Positions 52,114 to 60,863 of a stretch of DNA of 64,000 nucleotides are shown in pieces. Source of the stretch: Burkholderia catarinensis (GTDB lineage Bacteria > Pseudomonadota > Gammaproteobacteria > Burkholderiales > Burkholderiaceae); contig NZ_MDEQ02000028.1 of assembly GCF_001883705.2 (NCBI RefSeq), positions 1 through 64,000 on the forward strand. Direction: 5' to 3'. Every line of letters begins with the position of its first letter. The first letter of the stretch is position 1. The notes below the pieces were generated by a model. The model was given only the letters and a program-made list of their open reading frames with translations, was not told the DNA's origin and did not search any database. The translations under genes and the position numbers were made by a program.

Positions 52114-52690
52114 GTTCGGACGACTCGGAGGGCCGATACACCGTACACGGGCGTCGGCATGCGCGTGGGCGCAATCTTGGGGAAATCTGTTCTGTTACCA
52201 GGCGCGCGGCTGTCCTTCATGGGGCCGGAGCGGGCGACTCGCCCCTCCTGGCCGGCGACAGGGCCTGGCGGCACTCGGAACCATCAGCACGATCGCGCGC
52301 GGCGCGCATGCCGTTCGGCCGCGGGGCTGGCTGCGCGCGGCGTCGGCTTCAACGGGGCGATCCGAGGGTGCCTCTGCATCTTCCGATCCTTGATTCAAAA
52401 CGGAATTCTAACCCATGATCGGGCCACGCGTGACACGCCAGACAGGTCGTGGGGCTATCGCCGCAAGCCGCGCCAGGCCTGGTTCGGCGCGGTTTCGTGC
52501 GACGATTCGCCGGCCGTCCGGTCGGTAACCGTGCGGTTAAACCGGTAAAAAATGGATGCTCCGCGTCGCGAACGCGCCGCCCGCACGGCCCCGCGACCGC
52601 TCGCCCGGCATGCCGCTTGCATGCCGGTGGACCCTTGGCGCTATCATTGATCCTTTACCGTCTGCTTCCCCGCACTGCACGCGAGCGCCC
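52114..52690. other. Divergent intergenic region, oxidoreductase / ilvA (577 bp)
   Basis: No convincing gene is found; small frames here have no family pattern. The region should hold both promoters. A 14-bp palindrome, TAACCG-TG-CGGTTA, lies at 52526-52539. A possible ilvA promoter around TTGGCG/TATCAT (52634-52647) lacks proper spacing. Confidence 0.5.
52526..52539. promoter_or_regulatory. Palindrome TAACCG-TG-CGGTTA
   Basis: Six-base arms around a 2-nt centre make a likely protein-binding dyad 152 nt upstream of ilvA. The regulator is unknown. Confidence 0.35.
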
Positions 52691-54214
52691 ATGGCATCCC
52701 ACGATTACCTGAAGAAAATCCTCACCGCGCGCGTCTACGACGTCGCGCTCGAGACGGAACTCGAACCCGCCCGCAACCTGTCGGCCCGGCTGCGCAACCC
52801 CGTTTACCTGAAGCGCGAGGACAACCAGCCGGTGTTCTCGTTCAAGCTGCGCGGGGCATACAACAAGATGGCGCACATTCCGGCCGACGCGCTCGCGCGC
52901 GGCGTGATTACGGCGTCGGCCGGCAATCACGCGCAGGGCGTCGCGTTCTCGGCGGCCCGCATGGGCGTGAAGGCGGTGATCGTCGTGCCGGTCACGACGC
53001 CGCAGGTGAAAGTGGACGCGGTGCGCACGCACGGCGGCCCGGGCGTCGAGGTGATCCAGGCGGGCGAATCGTACAGCGACGCGTATGCGCACGCGGTCAA
53101 GGTGCAGCAGGAGCGCGACCTCACGTTCGTCCACCCGTTCGACGATCCGTACGTGATCGCCGGCCAGGGCACCATCGCGATGGAAATCCTGCGCCAGCAC
53201 CAGGGCCCGATTCACGCGATCTTCGTGCCGATCGGCGGCGGCGGGCTCGCGTCCGGCGTCGCCGCGTACGTGAAGGCGGTGCGCCCGGAGATCAAGGTGA
53301 TCGGCGTGCAGGCCGAGGATTCGTGCGCGATGGCGCAGTCGCTGAGCGCGGGCAAGCGCGTCGAACTGAGCGAGGTCGGCCTGTTCGCGGACGGCACCGC
53401 GGTGAAGCTCGTCGGCGAGGAAACCTTCCGGCTCTGCAGCGAACTCCTCGACGGCGTCGTGACGGTCGACACCGACGCGCTGTGCGCGGCGATCAAGGAC
53501 GTGTTCCAGGATACGCGCAGCGTCCTCGAGCCGTCGGGCGCGCTCGCGGTCGCGGGCGCGAAACACTATGCGGAACGCGAAGGCATCGAGAACCAGACGC
53601 TCGTCGCGATCACGTCCGGCGCGAACATGAACTTCGACCGGATGCGTTTCGTCGCCGAGCGCGCGGAAGTGGGCGAGGCGCGCGAAGCCGTGTTCGCGGT
53701 CACGATCCCGGAGGAGCGCGGCAGCTTCAAGCGCTTCTGCTCGCTCGTCGGCGACCGCAACGTCACCGAGTTCAACTACCGGATCGCCGATGCGCAGTCC
53801 GCGCACATCTTCGTCGGCGTGCAGATCCGCCGCCGCGGCGAATCGGAGGAGATCGCCGCGAACTTCGAGTCGCACGGCTTCAAGACCGTCGACCTGACGC
53901 ACGACGAGCTGTCGAAGGAACATATCCGCTACATGGTCGGCGGCCGCTCGCCGCTCGCGCTCGACGAGCGCCTGTTCCGCTTCGAATTCCCGGAGCGGCC
54001 GGGCGCGCTGATGAAGTTCCTGTCGTCGATGGCGCCGGACTGGAACATCAGCCTGTTCCACTACCGCAACCAGGGCGCGGACTACAGCTCGATCCTCGTC
54101 GGGCTGCAGGTGCCGCAGGGCGATCGCGCCGAATTCGAACGCTTCCTCGCGGCACTCGGCTATCCGTATGTCGAGGAGAGCGCCAACCCGGCTTACCGCC
54201 TCTTCCTGTCGTAA
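52691..54214 (+). CDS. ilvA: Threonine ammonia-lyase, biosynthetic
   Basis: IlvA deaminates threonine to 2-oxobutyrate, the committed step of isoleucine synthesis, and is feedback-inhibited by isoleucine. The 507-residue length and two C-terminal ACT-like domains (about 330-415 and 425-505) mark the biosynthetic type. The PLP lysine is K52 in FSFKLRGAYN; the glycine-rich phosphate loop IGGGGLASG lies near 184. ATG 52691 fits the MASHDYLKKI start. queF follows after 11 nt. Confidence 0.96.
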   Translation: MASHDYLKKILTARVYDVALETELEPARNLSARLRNPVYLKREDNQPVFSFKLRGAYNKMAHIPADALARGVITASAGNHAQGVAFSAARMGVKAVIVVPVTTPQVKVDAVRTHGGPGVEVIQAGESYSDAYAHAVKVQQERDLTFVHPFDDPYVIAGQGTIAMEILRQHQGPIHAIFVPIGGGGLASGVAAYVKAVRPEIKVIGVQAEDSCAMAQSLSAGKRVELSEVGLFADGTAVKLVGEETFRLCSELLDGVVTVDTDALCAAIKDVFQDTRSVLEPSGALAVAGAKHYAEREGIENQTLVAITSGANMNFDRMRFVAERAEVGEAREAVFAVTIPEERGSFKRFCSLVGDRNVTEFNYRIADAQSAHIFVGVQIRRRGESEEIAANFESHGFKTVDLTHDELSKEHIRYMVGGRSPLALDERLFRFEFPERPGALMKFLSSMAPDWNISLFHYRNQGADYSSILVGLQVPQGDRAEFERFLAALGYPYVEESANPAYRLFLS

Positions 54215-54225
54215 AGGCGTCACGC

Positions 54226-55050
54226 ATGAATCCCGAACATTCCCCGCTCGGCAAGGCCACCGTCTACGCAGCCCAGTACGACGCGTCGCTGCTGTTCCCG
54301 ATCCCGCGCGCCGGCGCGCGCGCGCAGCTCGGCATCACGTCGACGCTGCCGTTCTTCGGCACCGACATCTGGAACGCGTACGAGCTGTCGTGGCTCAACG
54401 CGCGCGGCAAGCCGCAGGTCGCGGTCGCAACGTTCTACGTGCCGGCCGAATCGCCGAACATCGTCGAATCGAAGTCGTTCAAGCTGTATCTCGGCTCGTT
54501 CGCGCAGTCGAAGTTCGACTCGATCGATGCGGTGCGCGACACGCTGAAGCGCGACGTGTCCGCATCGTGCGGCGCGAGCGTCGCCGTGCAGCTCGTGTCG
54601 GCGCACGATTTCCGCAAGCTCGAAATGGACGAACTCGACGGGCTGTCGCTCGACCGGCTCGACCTCGACACCGACGTGTACGAACCCGATCCGTCGCTGC
54701 TGTCGGCCGCCGAAAACGAAGCGCCGGTCGAGGAGACGCTCGTGTCCGACCTGCTGCGCTCGAACTGCCCGGTCACGGGCCAGCCCGACTGGGGCAGCGT
54801 GCAGATCCACTACGTCGGGCCGCAGATCGACCAAGCGGGCCTGTTGCGCTACATCATCTCGTTCCGCAACCACACGGGCTTTCACGAGCAGTGCGTCGAG
54901 CGGATCTTCCTCGACATCCTGCATGCGTGCAAACCGGTGAAGCTCGCGGTGTATGCGCGCTATACGCGCCGCGGCGGGCTCGACATCAACCCGTTCCGCA
55001 CCAACTACAACCAGCCGATGCCGGACAACGCGCGCACCGCGCGGCAGTGA
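54226..55050 (+). CDS. queF: 7-cyano-7-deazaguanine reductase (NADPH), QueF
   Basis: QueF reduces preQ0 to preQ1 in queuosine synthesis. The 274-residue protein is the long, two-domain type. The nucleophile is C181 in RSNCPVTGQPDWG with D188, and the substrate glutamate is in HEQCVERIFLDI. The NADPH-motif segment ESPNIVESKSFKLYL occurs at about 75-89. No preQ1 riboswitch is seen upstream. It is likely co-transcribed with ilvA and ends at a strong terminator. Confidence 0.96.
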   Translation: MNPEHSPLGKATVYAAQYDASLLFPIPRAGARAQLGITSTLPFFGTDIWNAYELSWLNARGKPQVAVATFYVPAESPNIVESKSFKLYLGSFAQSKFDSIDAVRDTLKRDVSASCGASVAVQLVSAHDFRKLEMDELDGLSLDRLDLDTDVYEPDPSLLSAAENEAPVEETLVSDLLRSNCPVTGQPDWGSVQIHYVGPQIDQAGLLRYIISFRNHTGFHEQCVERIFLDILHACKPVKLAVYARYTRRGGLDINPFRTNYNQPMPDNARTARQ

Positions 55051-55103
55051 CGGCGGCGGGCGGTCGCCGCCGGCCGTAGCGGCGTAGCGGCGAACCCCAA
55101 ACG

Positions 55104-55139
55104 AAACAGCCCGGTCGGCTTCAACCGACCGGGCTGTTT
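55104..55139. terminator. Strong bidirectional terminator
   Basis: AAACAGCCCGGTCGG (55104-55118) and CCGACCGGGCTGTTT (55125-55139) form a perfect 15-bp stem with a 6-nt loop. A and T runs at the ends let it act in both directions, for queF and ridA. Confidence 0.9.
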
Positions 55140-55165
55140 GCTGTGCGCGGGGAAGCGCGAACGCG

Positions 55166-55552
55166 TTACTTCGCCGGCGCCTTGTACGCGATGCAGTCGA
55201 CCTCGACCTTGCAGTCGATGACCATGCTCGACTGCACGCACGCACGTGCCGGCGGATGCTCGCCGAAGTACGAAATGAACACCTTGTTGAACGACGCGAA
55301 ATCACGCGCGTCGTCGAGCCACACGCCGCAGCGCACGACGTGCTCCAGGCCGTAGCCGGCTTCCTTCAGGATCGCGATCACGTTCTCGATCGTCTGCTTC
55401 GACTGCGTGACGATCCCGCCTTCGACGACCTCGCCGTTCACCATCGGCGTCTGGCCCGACACGTACAGCCAGCCGTCGGCCTCGACCGCACGCGCGAACG
55501 GCATGACCTGACCGCCGGTCCCCTTCGCTTCGCCTACGCCATATCGCTTCAT
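55166..55552 (-). CDS. RidA-family protein (reactive imine deaminase)
   Basis: RidA proteins hydrolyse reactive enamine/imine intermediates released by PLP deaminases. The 128-residue protein has the substrate pocket ending HPPARACVQSSMV, with the arginine of the PARxxV signature typical of active members. ATG 55552 (MKRYGVGEAK) fits the family. It is on the same strand as the D-aminoacylase and regulator upstream, 127 nt after the former. Pairing with a deaminase in this cluster supports an imine-clearance job. Its exact clade is not determined. Confidence 0.87.
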   Translation of the reverse strand: MKRYGVGEAKGTGGQVMPFARAVEADGWLYVSGQTPMVNGEVVEGGIVTQSKQTIENVIAILKEAGYGLEHVVRCGVWLDDARDFASFNKVFISYFGEHPPARACVQSSMVIDCKVEVDCIAYKAPAK

Positions 55553-55678
55553 CGTTTCACTCCTTGTTTTGTCGACCCGGGCAGGCGCTTCGGCACTGAC
55601 CCGGATCCCATGCAACGCACGGTTGCGGATGCGCGCGCCTGCAGCGGCACACGCGGAAGATCGGAACAAGAACCGCGT

Positions 55679-57160
55679 TCAGAACGCGGCGTCGGCACTC
55701 GCCGGCACGCGCTCGCCGCGCGCAACGAAACCGCCGGCGCGCTCGCCGGTCGGCTGGCCGTTCTCGTAGGTCAGCACGCCGTTCACCCACACGGCGTCGA
55801 TCCCGTGCGCGGGCTGCTGCGGCTTCTCGAACGTCGCGGCGTCGAGCACGCGCGCCGGGTCGAACAGCACGAGATCGGCGTGATAGCCCACATGCACCTC
55901 GCCGCGCCGCGCGATCCCGTAGCGGCGCGCGGACAGCGACGTCATCTTGCGGATCGCCTCCTCGAGCGGCAGCAGGTTCGTGTCGCGCACGTAATGGCCG
56001 AGCACGCGCGGGAACGCGCCCCACAGCCGCGGGTGCGGCAGCGGATCGTTCGGCAGGCCGTCCGAGCCGACCATCGTCGCGGGGTGCGACAGGATCCGGC
56101 GCACGTCGTCCTCGGACATGTTGTGGTACACGGCGCCCGCCGGGCGGATGCGCTGCGCGGCCTCCTGCTCGGTCACGCCCCAGTCGGCCGCGATCGCCTT
56201 CAGCAGCTTGCCCGCGACTTCCGGATGCGGCTCCGACCACGTGATCGTGATGTCGATGTCGCCCGTCACCTGCTTCAGGTCGAGCGTCGACGAGCTGCGG
56301 CTGTACGGATAGCAGTCGCAGCCGACCGGCTGGTAGCGGCGCGCGCCGTCGAGCGACGCGAGCACTTCGGTGCTGCGCCCCCAGTTCGACGGGCCCGCGC
56401 ACTTCAGGTGCGAGATCACGACCGGCACCTGCGCATGGCGGCCGACGCGATACGCCTCGTCCATCGCATCGAGAATCGCGTCGAATTCGGTGCGCATGTG
56501 CGTCGTGTACAGCGCGCCCGCGTTCGCGAGCGGCTCGGCGAGCGCCATCACTTCCTCGGCCGGCGCCGCGAACGCGGAGCCGTATGCGAGCCCCGACGAC
56601 AGGCCGAGCGCGCCGTTCGCCAGCGCCTCCTCGAGCTGTGCGCGCATCCCGGCGATCTCGCCGTCGGTCGCCGCGCGGTCGAGGCGGTCCATCTGGTTGT
56701 TGCGCAGCGCCGTGTGGCCGACGAGCGCCGCAACGTTCACGGCCGGACGCGCGTCGTTCACGGCCGCGACGTAGTCGGCGAAGGTCGGGTACAGGAACGC
56801 GCCGCGCTCGCCGAGCAGGTTCATCGGATCGGGCGGATCGCCGGCGAGCGTCACCGGCGACGCGCTGATCCCGCAGTTGCCGACGATCACGGTCGTCACG
56901 CCCTGCGAGATCTTCGGCAGCATCTGCGGCGCGCGGATCACGTGCGTGTCGTCGTGCGTGTGCACGTCGACGAAGCCCGGCGCGAGCGCGCGGCCGTTCG
57001 CATCGACGACAGTCTCGGCGAGCCAGTTCGACAGGTTGCCGATCGCCGCGATCACGCCGTTGCGAATCGCGACGTCGCGCGTGACGGGCGGCGCGCCGGT
57101 ACCGTCGTAAAGCTGCGCGCCGACGATCAGCGTATCGGCGGCTTCGGGATGCGAATGCAT
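55679..57160 (-). CDS. N-acyl-D-amino-acid deacylase (D-aminoacylase)
   Basis: The zinc amidohydrolase releases free D-amino acids from N-acyl-D-amino acids. The 493-residue protein matches known D-aminoacylases: H67 and H69 in DVHTHD, the bridging C96 in GNCGIS, H221 in TTHMRTE, H251 in ISHLKCAG and D367 in GSDGLP. These positions fall within one residue of those of the Alcaligenes enzyme. ATG 57160 gives MHSHPEAAD. It begins 2 nt after the regulator gene's stop, so the two are one transcript. Confidence 0.93.
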   Translation of the reverse strand: MHSHPEAADTLIVGAQLYDGTGAPPVTRDVAIRNGVIAAIGNLSNWLAETVVDANGRALAPGFVDVHTHDDTHVIRAPQMLPKISQGVTTVIVGNCGISASPVTLAGDPPDPMNLLGERGAFLYPTFADYVAAVNDARPAVNVAALVGHTALRNNQMDRLDRAATDGEIAGMRAQLEEALANGALGLSSGLAYGSAFAAPAEEVMALAEPLANAGALYTTHMRTEFDAILDAMDEAYRVGRHAQVPVVISHLKCAGPSNWGRSTEVLASLDGARRYQPVGCDCYPYSRSSSTLDLKQVTGDIDITITWSEPHPEVAGKLLKAIAADWGVTEQEAAQRIRPAGAVYHNMSEDDVRRILSHPATMVGSDGLPNDPLPHPRLWGAFPRVLGHYVRDTNLLPLEEAIRKMTSLSARRYGIARRGEVHVGYHADLVLFDPARVLDAATFEKPQQPAHGIDAVWVNGVLTYENGQPTGERAGGFVARGERVPASADAAF

Positions 57161-57162
57161 GG

Positions 57163-58101
57163 TCAGTCTCCTACCGGTTGACGGTCTCCGCCGCCGCGAT
57201 GCGCATCGAGCGCATGCTTGATGCGGCGCAACGATTCTCGGCCCGCATCGCCGAGCCGCAGCGCGACTCCGGTGACGAGCACGTCGATCGCCATCATCAT
57301 CGCGTAACGCGATGTCGACGGCTTGTAAATGAAATCGGTTTCGAACGCGACGACCGGGATCAGGTGGTCGGCCAGCTTCGCGAGCGGGGAAGCCGGCGCG
57401 GTGATCGCGATCACCTTCGCGCCGTAGCGCTTCGCGAGCCGGCAGCTCTCGAGCAGCTCGGGCACGCGTCCGCTCACCGACAGCGCGACGACGACGGCGT
57501 CGCGCGACAGCGTCGCCGACACCATCCGCTGCAGCAGGCTGTCCTGGTAGCTCGCGACCGGCCGGCCGAAGCGCACGAGCCGGAAGCGCAGCTCGTCGGC
57601 GAGCGCGGTCGAGCCGCCGCCCTGCCCGTACACATAGATCATCTTCGCACCGGCGAGCAGGTCGGCCGCCGCATCGAACGACGTGTTGCGCAGCAACTGG
57701 TGGTTGTGCGCGAGCGCCACGCGGATCTCGTCGTAGACCATCGACGCGGGGCTCGCGTCGCCGGCCGGCGCATCGTCGGACGGCACGAGAAAGCGCTGGC
57801 CGACGGCCGCCGCCTGCGCGACGAGCACCTTCAGTTCGCGCACGTCGCGGCAGCCGACAGCCTTCGCGAAACGCGTGACCGTCGCGACGCTGACCTCCGC
57901 GTCGCGCGCGAGCGCGCCGATGCTCGCATGCGCGGCACGCGCCAGATCGGCGAGGATGAACGCGGCGACCTTGCGCTCGGCTTCGCGCAGCTCGGGCGCG
58001 CATTCGGCGATCCGCGCGACGATGTCGAGGACCGGCGGAGCGGCCGGAGCCGGATGGGGCTCGGCCGCGAGCGGAGCGGACGGGGTGGCGGGCGTATTCA
58101 T
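57163..58101 (-). CDS. MurR/RpiR-family regulator (HTH + SIS)
   Basis: The 312-residue protein has an N-terminal RpiR helix-turn-helix (about 25-100; the ASIGALARDAEVSVATVTRFA segment is the recognition unit, shown in part) and a SIS domain (about 140-300) with YVYGQGGGST. RpiR regulators usually sense phosphosugars; here the neighbours suggest a D-amino-acid or acyl-amino-acid signal. It precedes the D-aminoacylase gene directly. It is divergent from the deaminase gene across a 120-bp gap with a dyad. ATG 58101 starts at MNTPATPS. Confidence 0.9.
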   Translation of the reverse strand: MNTPATPSAPLAAEPHPAPAAPPVLDIVARIAECAPELREAERKVAAFILADLARAAHASIGALARDAEVSVATVTRFAKAVGCRDVRELKVLVAQAAAVGQRFLVPSDDAPAGDASPASMVYDEIRVALAHNHQLLRNTSFDAAADLLAGAKMIYVYGQGGGSTALADELRFRLVRFGRPVASYQDSLLQRMVSATLSRDAVVVALSVSGRVPELLESCRLAKRYGAKVIAITAPASPLAKLADHLIPVVAFETDFIYKPSTSRYAMMMAIDVLVTGVALRLGDAGRESLRRIKHALDAHRGGGDRQPVGD

Positions 58102-58124
58102 CTGCGGAAAAAGGGTGTGGCACC

Positions 58125-58145
58125 TGATGTTACTAAATAACATCA
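58125..58145. promoter_or_regulatory. Probable RpiR operator
   Basis: TGATGTTA and TAACATCA are perfect 8-bp arms around CTAAA, 24 nt upstream of the RpiR gene start. The core (TGTTA-N5-TAACA) resembles RpiR/HexR-type operators. A second weaker repeat, GCCGATG (58150-58156) with CATCGGC (58170-58176), lies beside it. Confidence 0.6.
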
Positions 58146-58221
58146 CCGCGCCGATGCTACTTTCTGTACCATCGGCGTGTCAACTTCAGTGCAATGTATA
58201 GTAATGATGGAGCGGGATGAC

Positions 58222-59502
58222 ATGAAAGTTACAAACTATCAGGAAGCGACGATCGATCCGTTCGGCAAGGGTCTCGGCAATCTGCCGAGCGCAAGCGTGC
58301 CGCTCGGCGACGCGGGCCGCCTCGAGTGGAACCTGCTCGCGGAAGACGTCAGCCTGCCGGCCGCCGTGCTTTACGAGGATCGCATCGAACACAACCTGAA
58401 CTGGATGCAGGCATTCGTCCAGCAGTATGGCGTCAAGTTCGCGCCGCACGGCAAGACGACGATGGCGCCGCAACTGTTCCGCCGCCAGCTCGACGCGGGC
58501 GCATGGGGCATCACGCTCGCGACCGCGCACCAGGCGCAGGCCGCGTATCACGGCGGCGTGCGGCGCGTGCTGCTCGCGAACCAGCTCGTCGGCCGCCAGA
58601 ACATGACGATCATCGCCGGGCTGCTGTCCGATCCCGACTTCGAATTCTTCTGTCTCGTCGATTCCGCCGAGAGCGTCGACCAGCTCGGCCGCTTCTTCGG
58701 CGCGCTGAAGAAGCCGCTGAACGTGCTGCTCGAGCTCGGCGTGCCGGGCGGCCGCGCGGGCGTGCGCGATGCCGCGCAGCGCGAGGCCGTGCTGGCCGCG
58801 CTCGCGCGCTATCCCGACACGCTGAAGCTGGCCGGCATCGAACTCTATGAAGGCGTGCTGAAGGAGGAAGGCGAGATCCGCGCGTTCCTGCAGGACGCGG
58901 TCGCGCTCACGCGCGAGCTGGCCGAAGCGGGCCGCTTCGCGCGCACGCCGGCGATCCTGTCCGGCGCCGGTTCGGCGTGGTACGACGTGGTCGCGGAAGA
59001 ATTCGCGAAGGCGTCCGACGCGGGCTTCGCGGAAGTCGTGCTGCGTCCGGGCTGCTACCTGACGCACGATGTCGGCATCTACAAGAAGGCGCAGACCGAC
59101 GTGTTCGCACGCAACCCGATCGCCCGCACGATGGGCGAAGGGCTGCTGCCCGCGCTGCAGCTGTGGGCGTACGTGCAGTCGGTGCCGGAGCAGAATCGCG
59201 CGATCGTCGCGCTCGGCAAGCGCGACGCGGCGTTCGACGCGGGCCTGCCTGAGCCGGCGCGCCACTTCCGCCCGGGCCGCGACAGCGCGCCGCGCGACGT
59301 CGCCGCCGCCGAAGGCTGGGCCGTTACCGGGATGATGGACCAGCACGCGTACCTGCAGATCCCGCCGGGCGCGGACGTGAAGGTCGGCGACATGGTCGCG
59401 TTCGACATCTCGCACCCGTGCCTGACGTTCGACAAGTGGCGCCAGGTGCTCGTACTCGATCCGCAGTTCCGCGTGACGGAAGTGGTCGAAACCTTCTTCT
59501 GA
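58222..59502 (+). CDS. PLP-dependent D-amino-acid deaminase (DSD1-like fold type III)
   Basis: The 426-residue protein belongs to the alanine-racemase-fold D-serine/D-threonine dehydratase or aldolase group. The PLP lysine is K78 in FAPHGKTTMAP. The C-terminal metal pair of eukaryotic-type D-serine dehydratases is present as H398 and C400 in SHPCLTFDKW. ATG 58222 has GGAG at 9 nt. It is divergent from the RpiR regulator and beside D-aminoacylase and RidA, so a D-amino-acid deaminase feeding an imine to RidA is favoured. Substrate specificity is unproven. Confidence 0.85.
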   Translation: MKVTNYQEATIDPFGKGLGNLPSASVPLGDAGRLEWNLLAEDVSLPAAVLYEDRIEHNLNWMQAFVQQYGVKFAPHGKTTMAPQLFRRQLDAGAWGITLATAHQAQAAYHGGVRRVLLANQLVGRQNMTIIAGLLSDPDFEFFCLVDSAESVDQLGRFFGALKKPLNVLLELGVPGGRAGVRDAAQREAVLAALARYPDTLKLAGIELYEGVLKEEGEIRAFLQDAVALTRELAEAGRFARTPAILSGAGSAWYDVVAEEFAKASDAGFAEVVLRPGCYLTHDVGIYKKAQTDVFARNPIARTMGEGLLPALQLWAYVQSVPEQNRAIVALGKRDAAFDAGLPEPARHFRPGRDSAPRDVAAAEGWAVTGMMDQHAYLQIPPGADVKVGDMVAFDISHPCLTFDKWRQVLVLDPQFRVTEVVETFF

Positions 59503-59670
59503 CGCGCGTTGCGCGCGCCGCCCCGCCGCTCGCGCGGGGCGGCCGTCACGCGCGCTTCAATCTGCCGGAGTACACTGCGCTTTCGTCCTCGGGGCCTCTT
59601 CGCGGTCGTTGCGCTTGCCTGCCGCGCACGGCGCGAACGGGCCCTCAACGCCGCTTCACTGGAGAAAGCC

Positions 59671-60252
59671 ATGGCCGCGAAGAAGATCCTGTTCCTGACC
59701 GGTGATTTCGCCGAAGACTACGAAACGATGGTGCCGTTCCAGGCGCTGCAGGCCGTCGGCCACCACGTCGACGCAGTCTGCCCGGGCAAGCGCGCGGGCG
59801 ACAAGATCAAGACCGCGATCCACGATTTCGAGGGCGACCAGACCTACACCGAGAAGCCCGGCCACCAGTTCACCCTCAATGCGGCGTTCGACGACGTCGA
59901 CGAGACGCGCTACGACGCGCTCGCGATCGCCGGCGGCCGCGCCCCCGAATACCTGCGGCTCGACCCGAAGGTGATCGCGCTCGTGCGCGCGTTCGCCGAG
60001 GCCGGCAAGCCGATCGCCGCGATCTGCCACGCGGCGCAACTGCTCGCGGCCGCCGACGTGATCCGCGGCAAGCGCATCTCGGCCTACCCGGCCTGCGCGC
60101 CCGAGGTGAAGCTCGCGGGCGGCGAATACGCGGACATCCCGGTCGACGCGGCCGTGACCGACGCGCCGTTCGTCACCGCGCCCGCGTGGCCCGCGCATCC
60201 GGCCTGGCTCGCGCAGTTCCTCGTGCTGCTGGGAACGCGCATCGAGCTGTGA
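59671..60252 (+). CDS. DJ-1/PfpI-family protein
   Basis: The 193-residue protein has the DJ-1/PfpI fold: start KKILFLTGDFAEDYE and the nucleophile elbow AICHAAQLL with C119. Family members include glyoxalase III-type, chaperone and deglycase-like proteins, and no single function is assigned. GGAG lies 6 nt before ATG 59671. It stands alone between the deaminase and the MarR gene and may share the deaminase promoter, though a 168-nt gap separates them. Confidence 0.87.
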   Translation: MAAKKILFLTGDFAEDYETMVPFQALQAVGHHVDAVCPGKRAGDKIKTAIHDFEGDQTYTEKPGHQFTLNAAFDDVDETRYDALAIAGGRAPEYLRLDPKVIALVRAFAEAGKPIAAICHAAQLLAAADVIRGKRISAYPACAPEVKLAGGEYADIPVDAAVTDAPFVTAPAWPAHPAWLAQFLVLLGTRIEL

Positions 60253-60373
60253 ATGAAGTTGAAATGAGATGAAGTGAAACGCCGGGCGGCTGCGGGTTCG
60301 TGCGACCCGCGTGCCGCACCGGTCGCGATCGGCCGACGCGTGCGCTCCGTCGCGCTGCTTCCCGCCCTGCTCT

Positions 60374-60820
60374 TCAGTGCGATGCCGGCGTCGAGCCGAC
60401 GTCCGCGATCCGCGATTCCAGCATCGCCAGCGCGCCCGACAGTGCGCTCAGCACGTCGTCCGGCAATTGCGCCATCGTCTGATCGAGAAACGCCTTGCGG
60501 CGCGGCAGGCACGCGTCGAACGCGGCACGGCCGTCGTCCGTCAGCGTCACATTGGTCACGCGATTGTCGCGAGCATCGGATTCGCGCTCGATCCAGCCGA
60601 GCGCGTCGAGCGATTTCAGCTGGCGCGTGAGCGCGCCCGGATCGATGCGCAGCACCTCGACGAGCTTCTTCTGCGACGAATGCCCGCCCATCGTGTGCAG
60701 CGCGACCATGATGCGCCAGCGCGGCATCGGCTGCCCGACGTGCGTTTCGAATGCGCTCATGAACGCGCGATACGTGCGTCCGAATTGCTGCAAGATCGCG
60801 ACGCGGTCCTGTTCTTCCAT
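60374..60820 (-). CDS. MarR-family regulator
   Basis: The 148-residue protein is a winged-helix MarR regulator. The DNA-binding part includes SSQKKLVEVLRIDPGALTRQ (about 52-71) and the wing DARDNRVTNVTLTDDG. It lies 43 nt downstream of the MFS gene on the same strand, so it probably controls that exporter. ATG 60820 is used; the longer frame overlaps the MFS gene. The ligand is unknown. Confidence 0.9.
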   Translation of the reverse strand: MEEQDRVAILQQFGRTYRAFMSAFETHVGQPMPRWRIMVALHTMGGHSSQKKLVEVLRIDPGALTRQLKSLDALGWIERESDARDNRVTNVTLTDDGRAAFDACLPRRKAFLDQTMAQLPDDVLSALSGALAMLESRIADVGSTPASH

Positions 60821-60863
60821 GCGCTGATTTCGTTTCCGGTAAATCGTTGAATCATTGAATCGT

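Noticed and set aside
52112..52548. Small frames in the ilvA upstream gap
   Set aside because: No start with a good ribosome site, no family motif; the sequence is better explained as regulatory DNA.
54215..54225. PreQ1 riboswitch before queF
   Set aside because: Only 11 nt separate ilvA and queF, too short for the aptamer.
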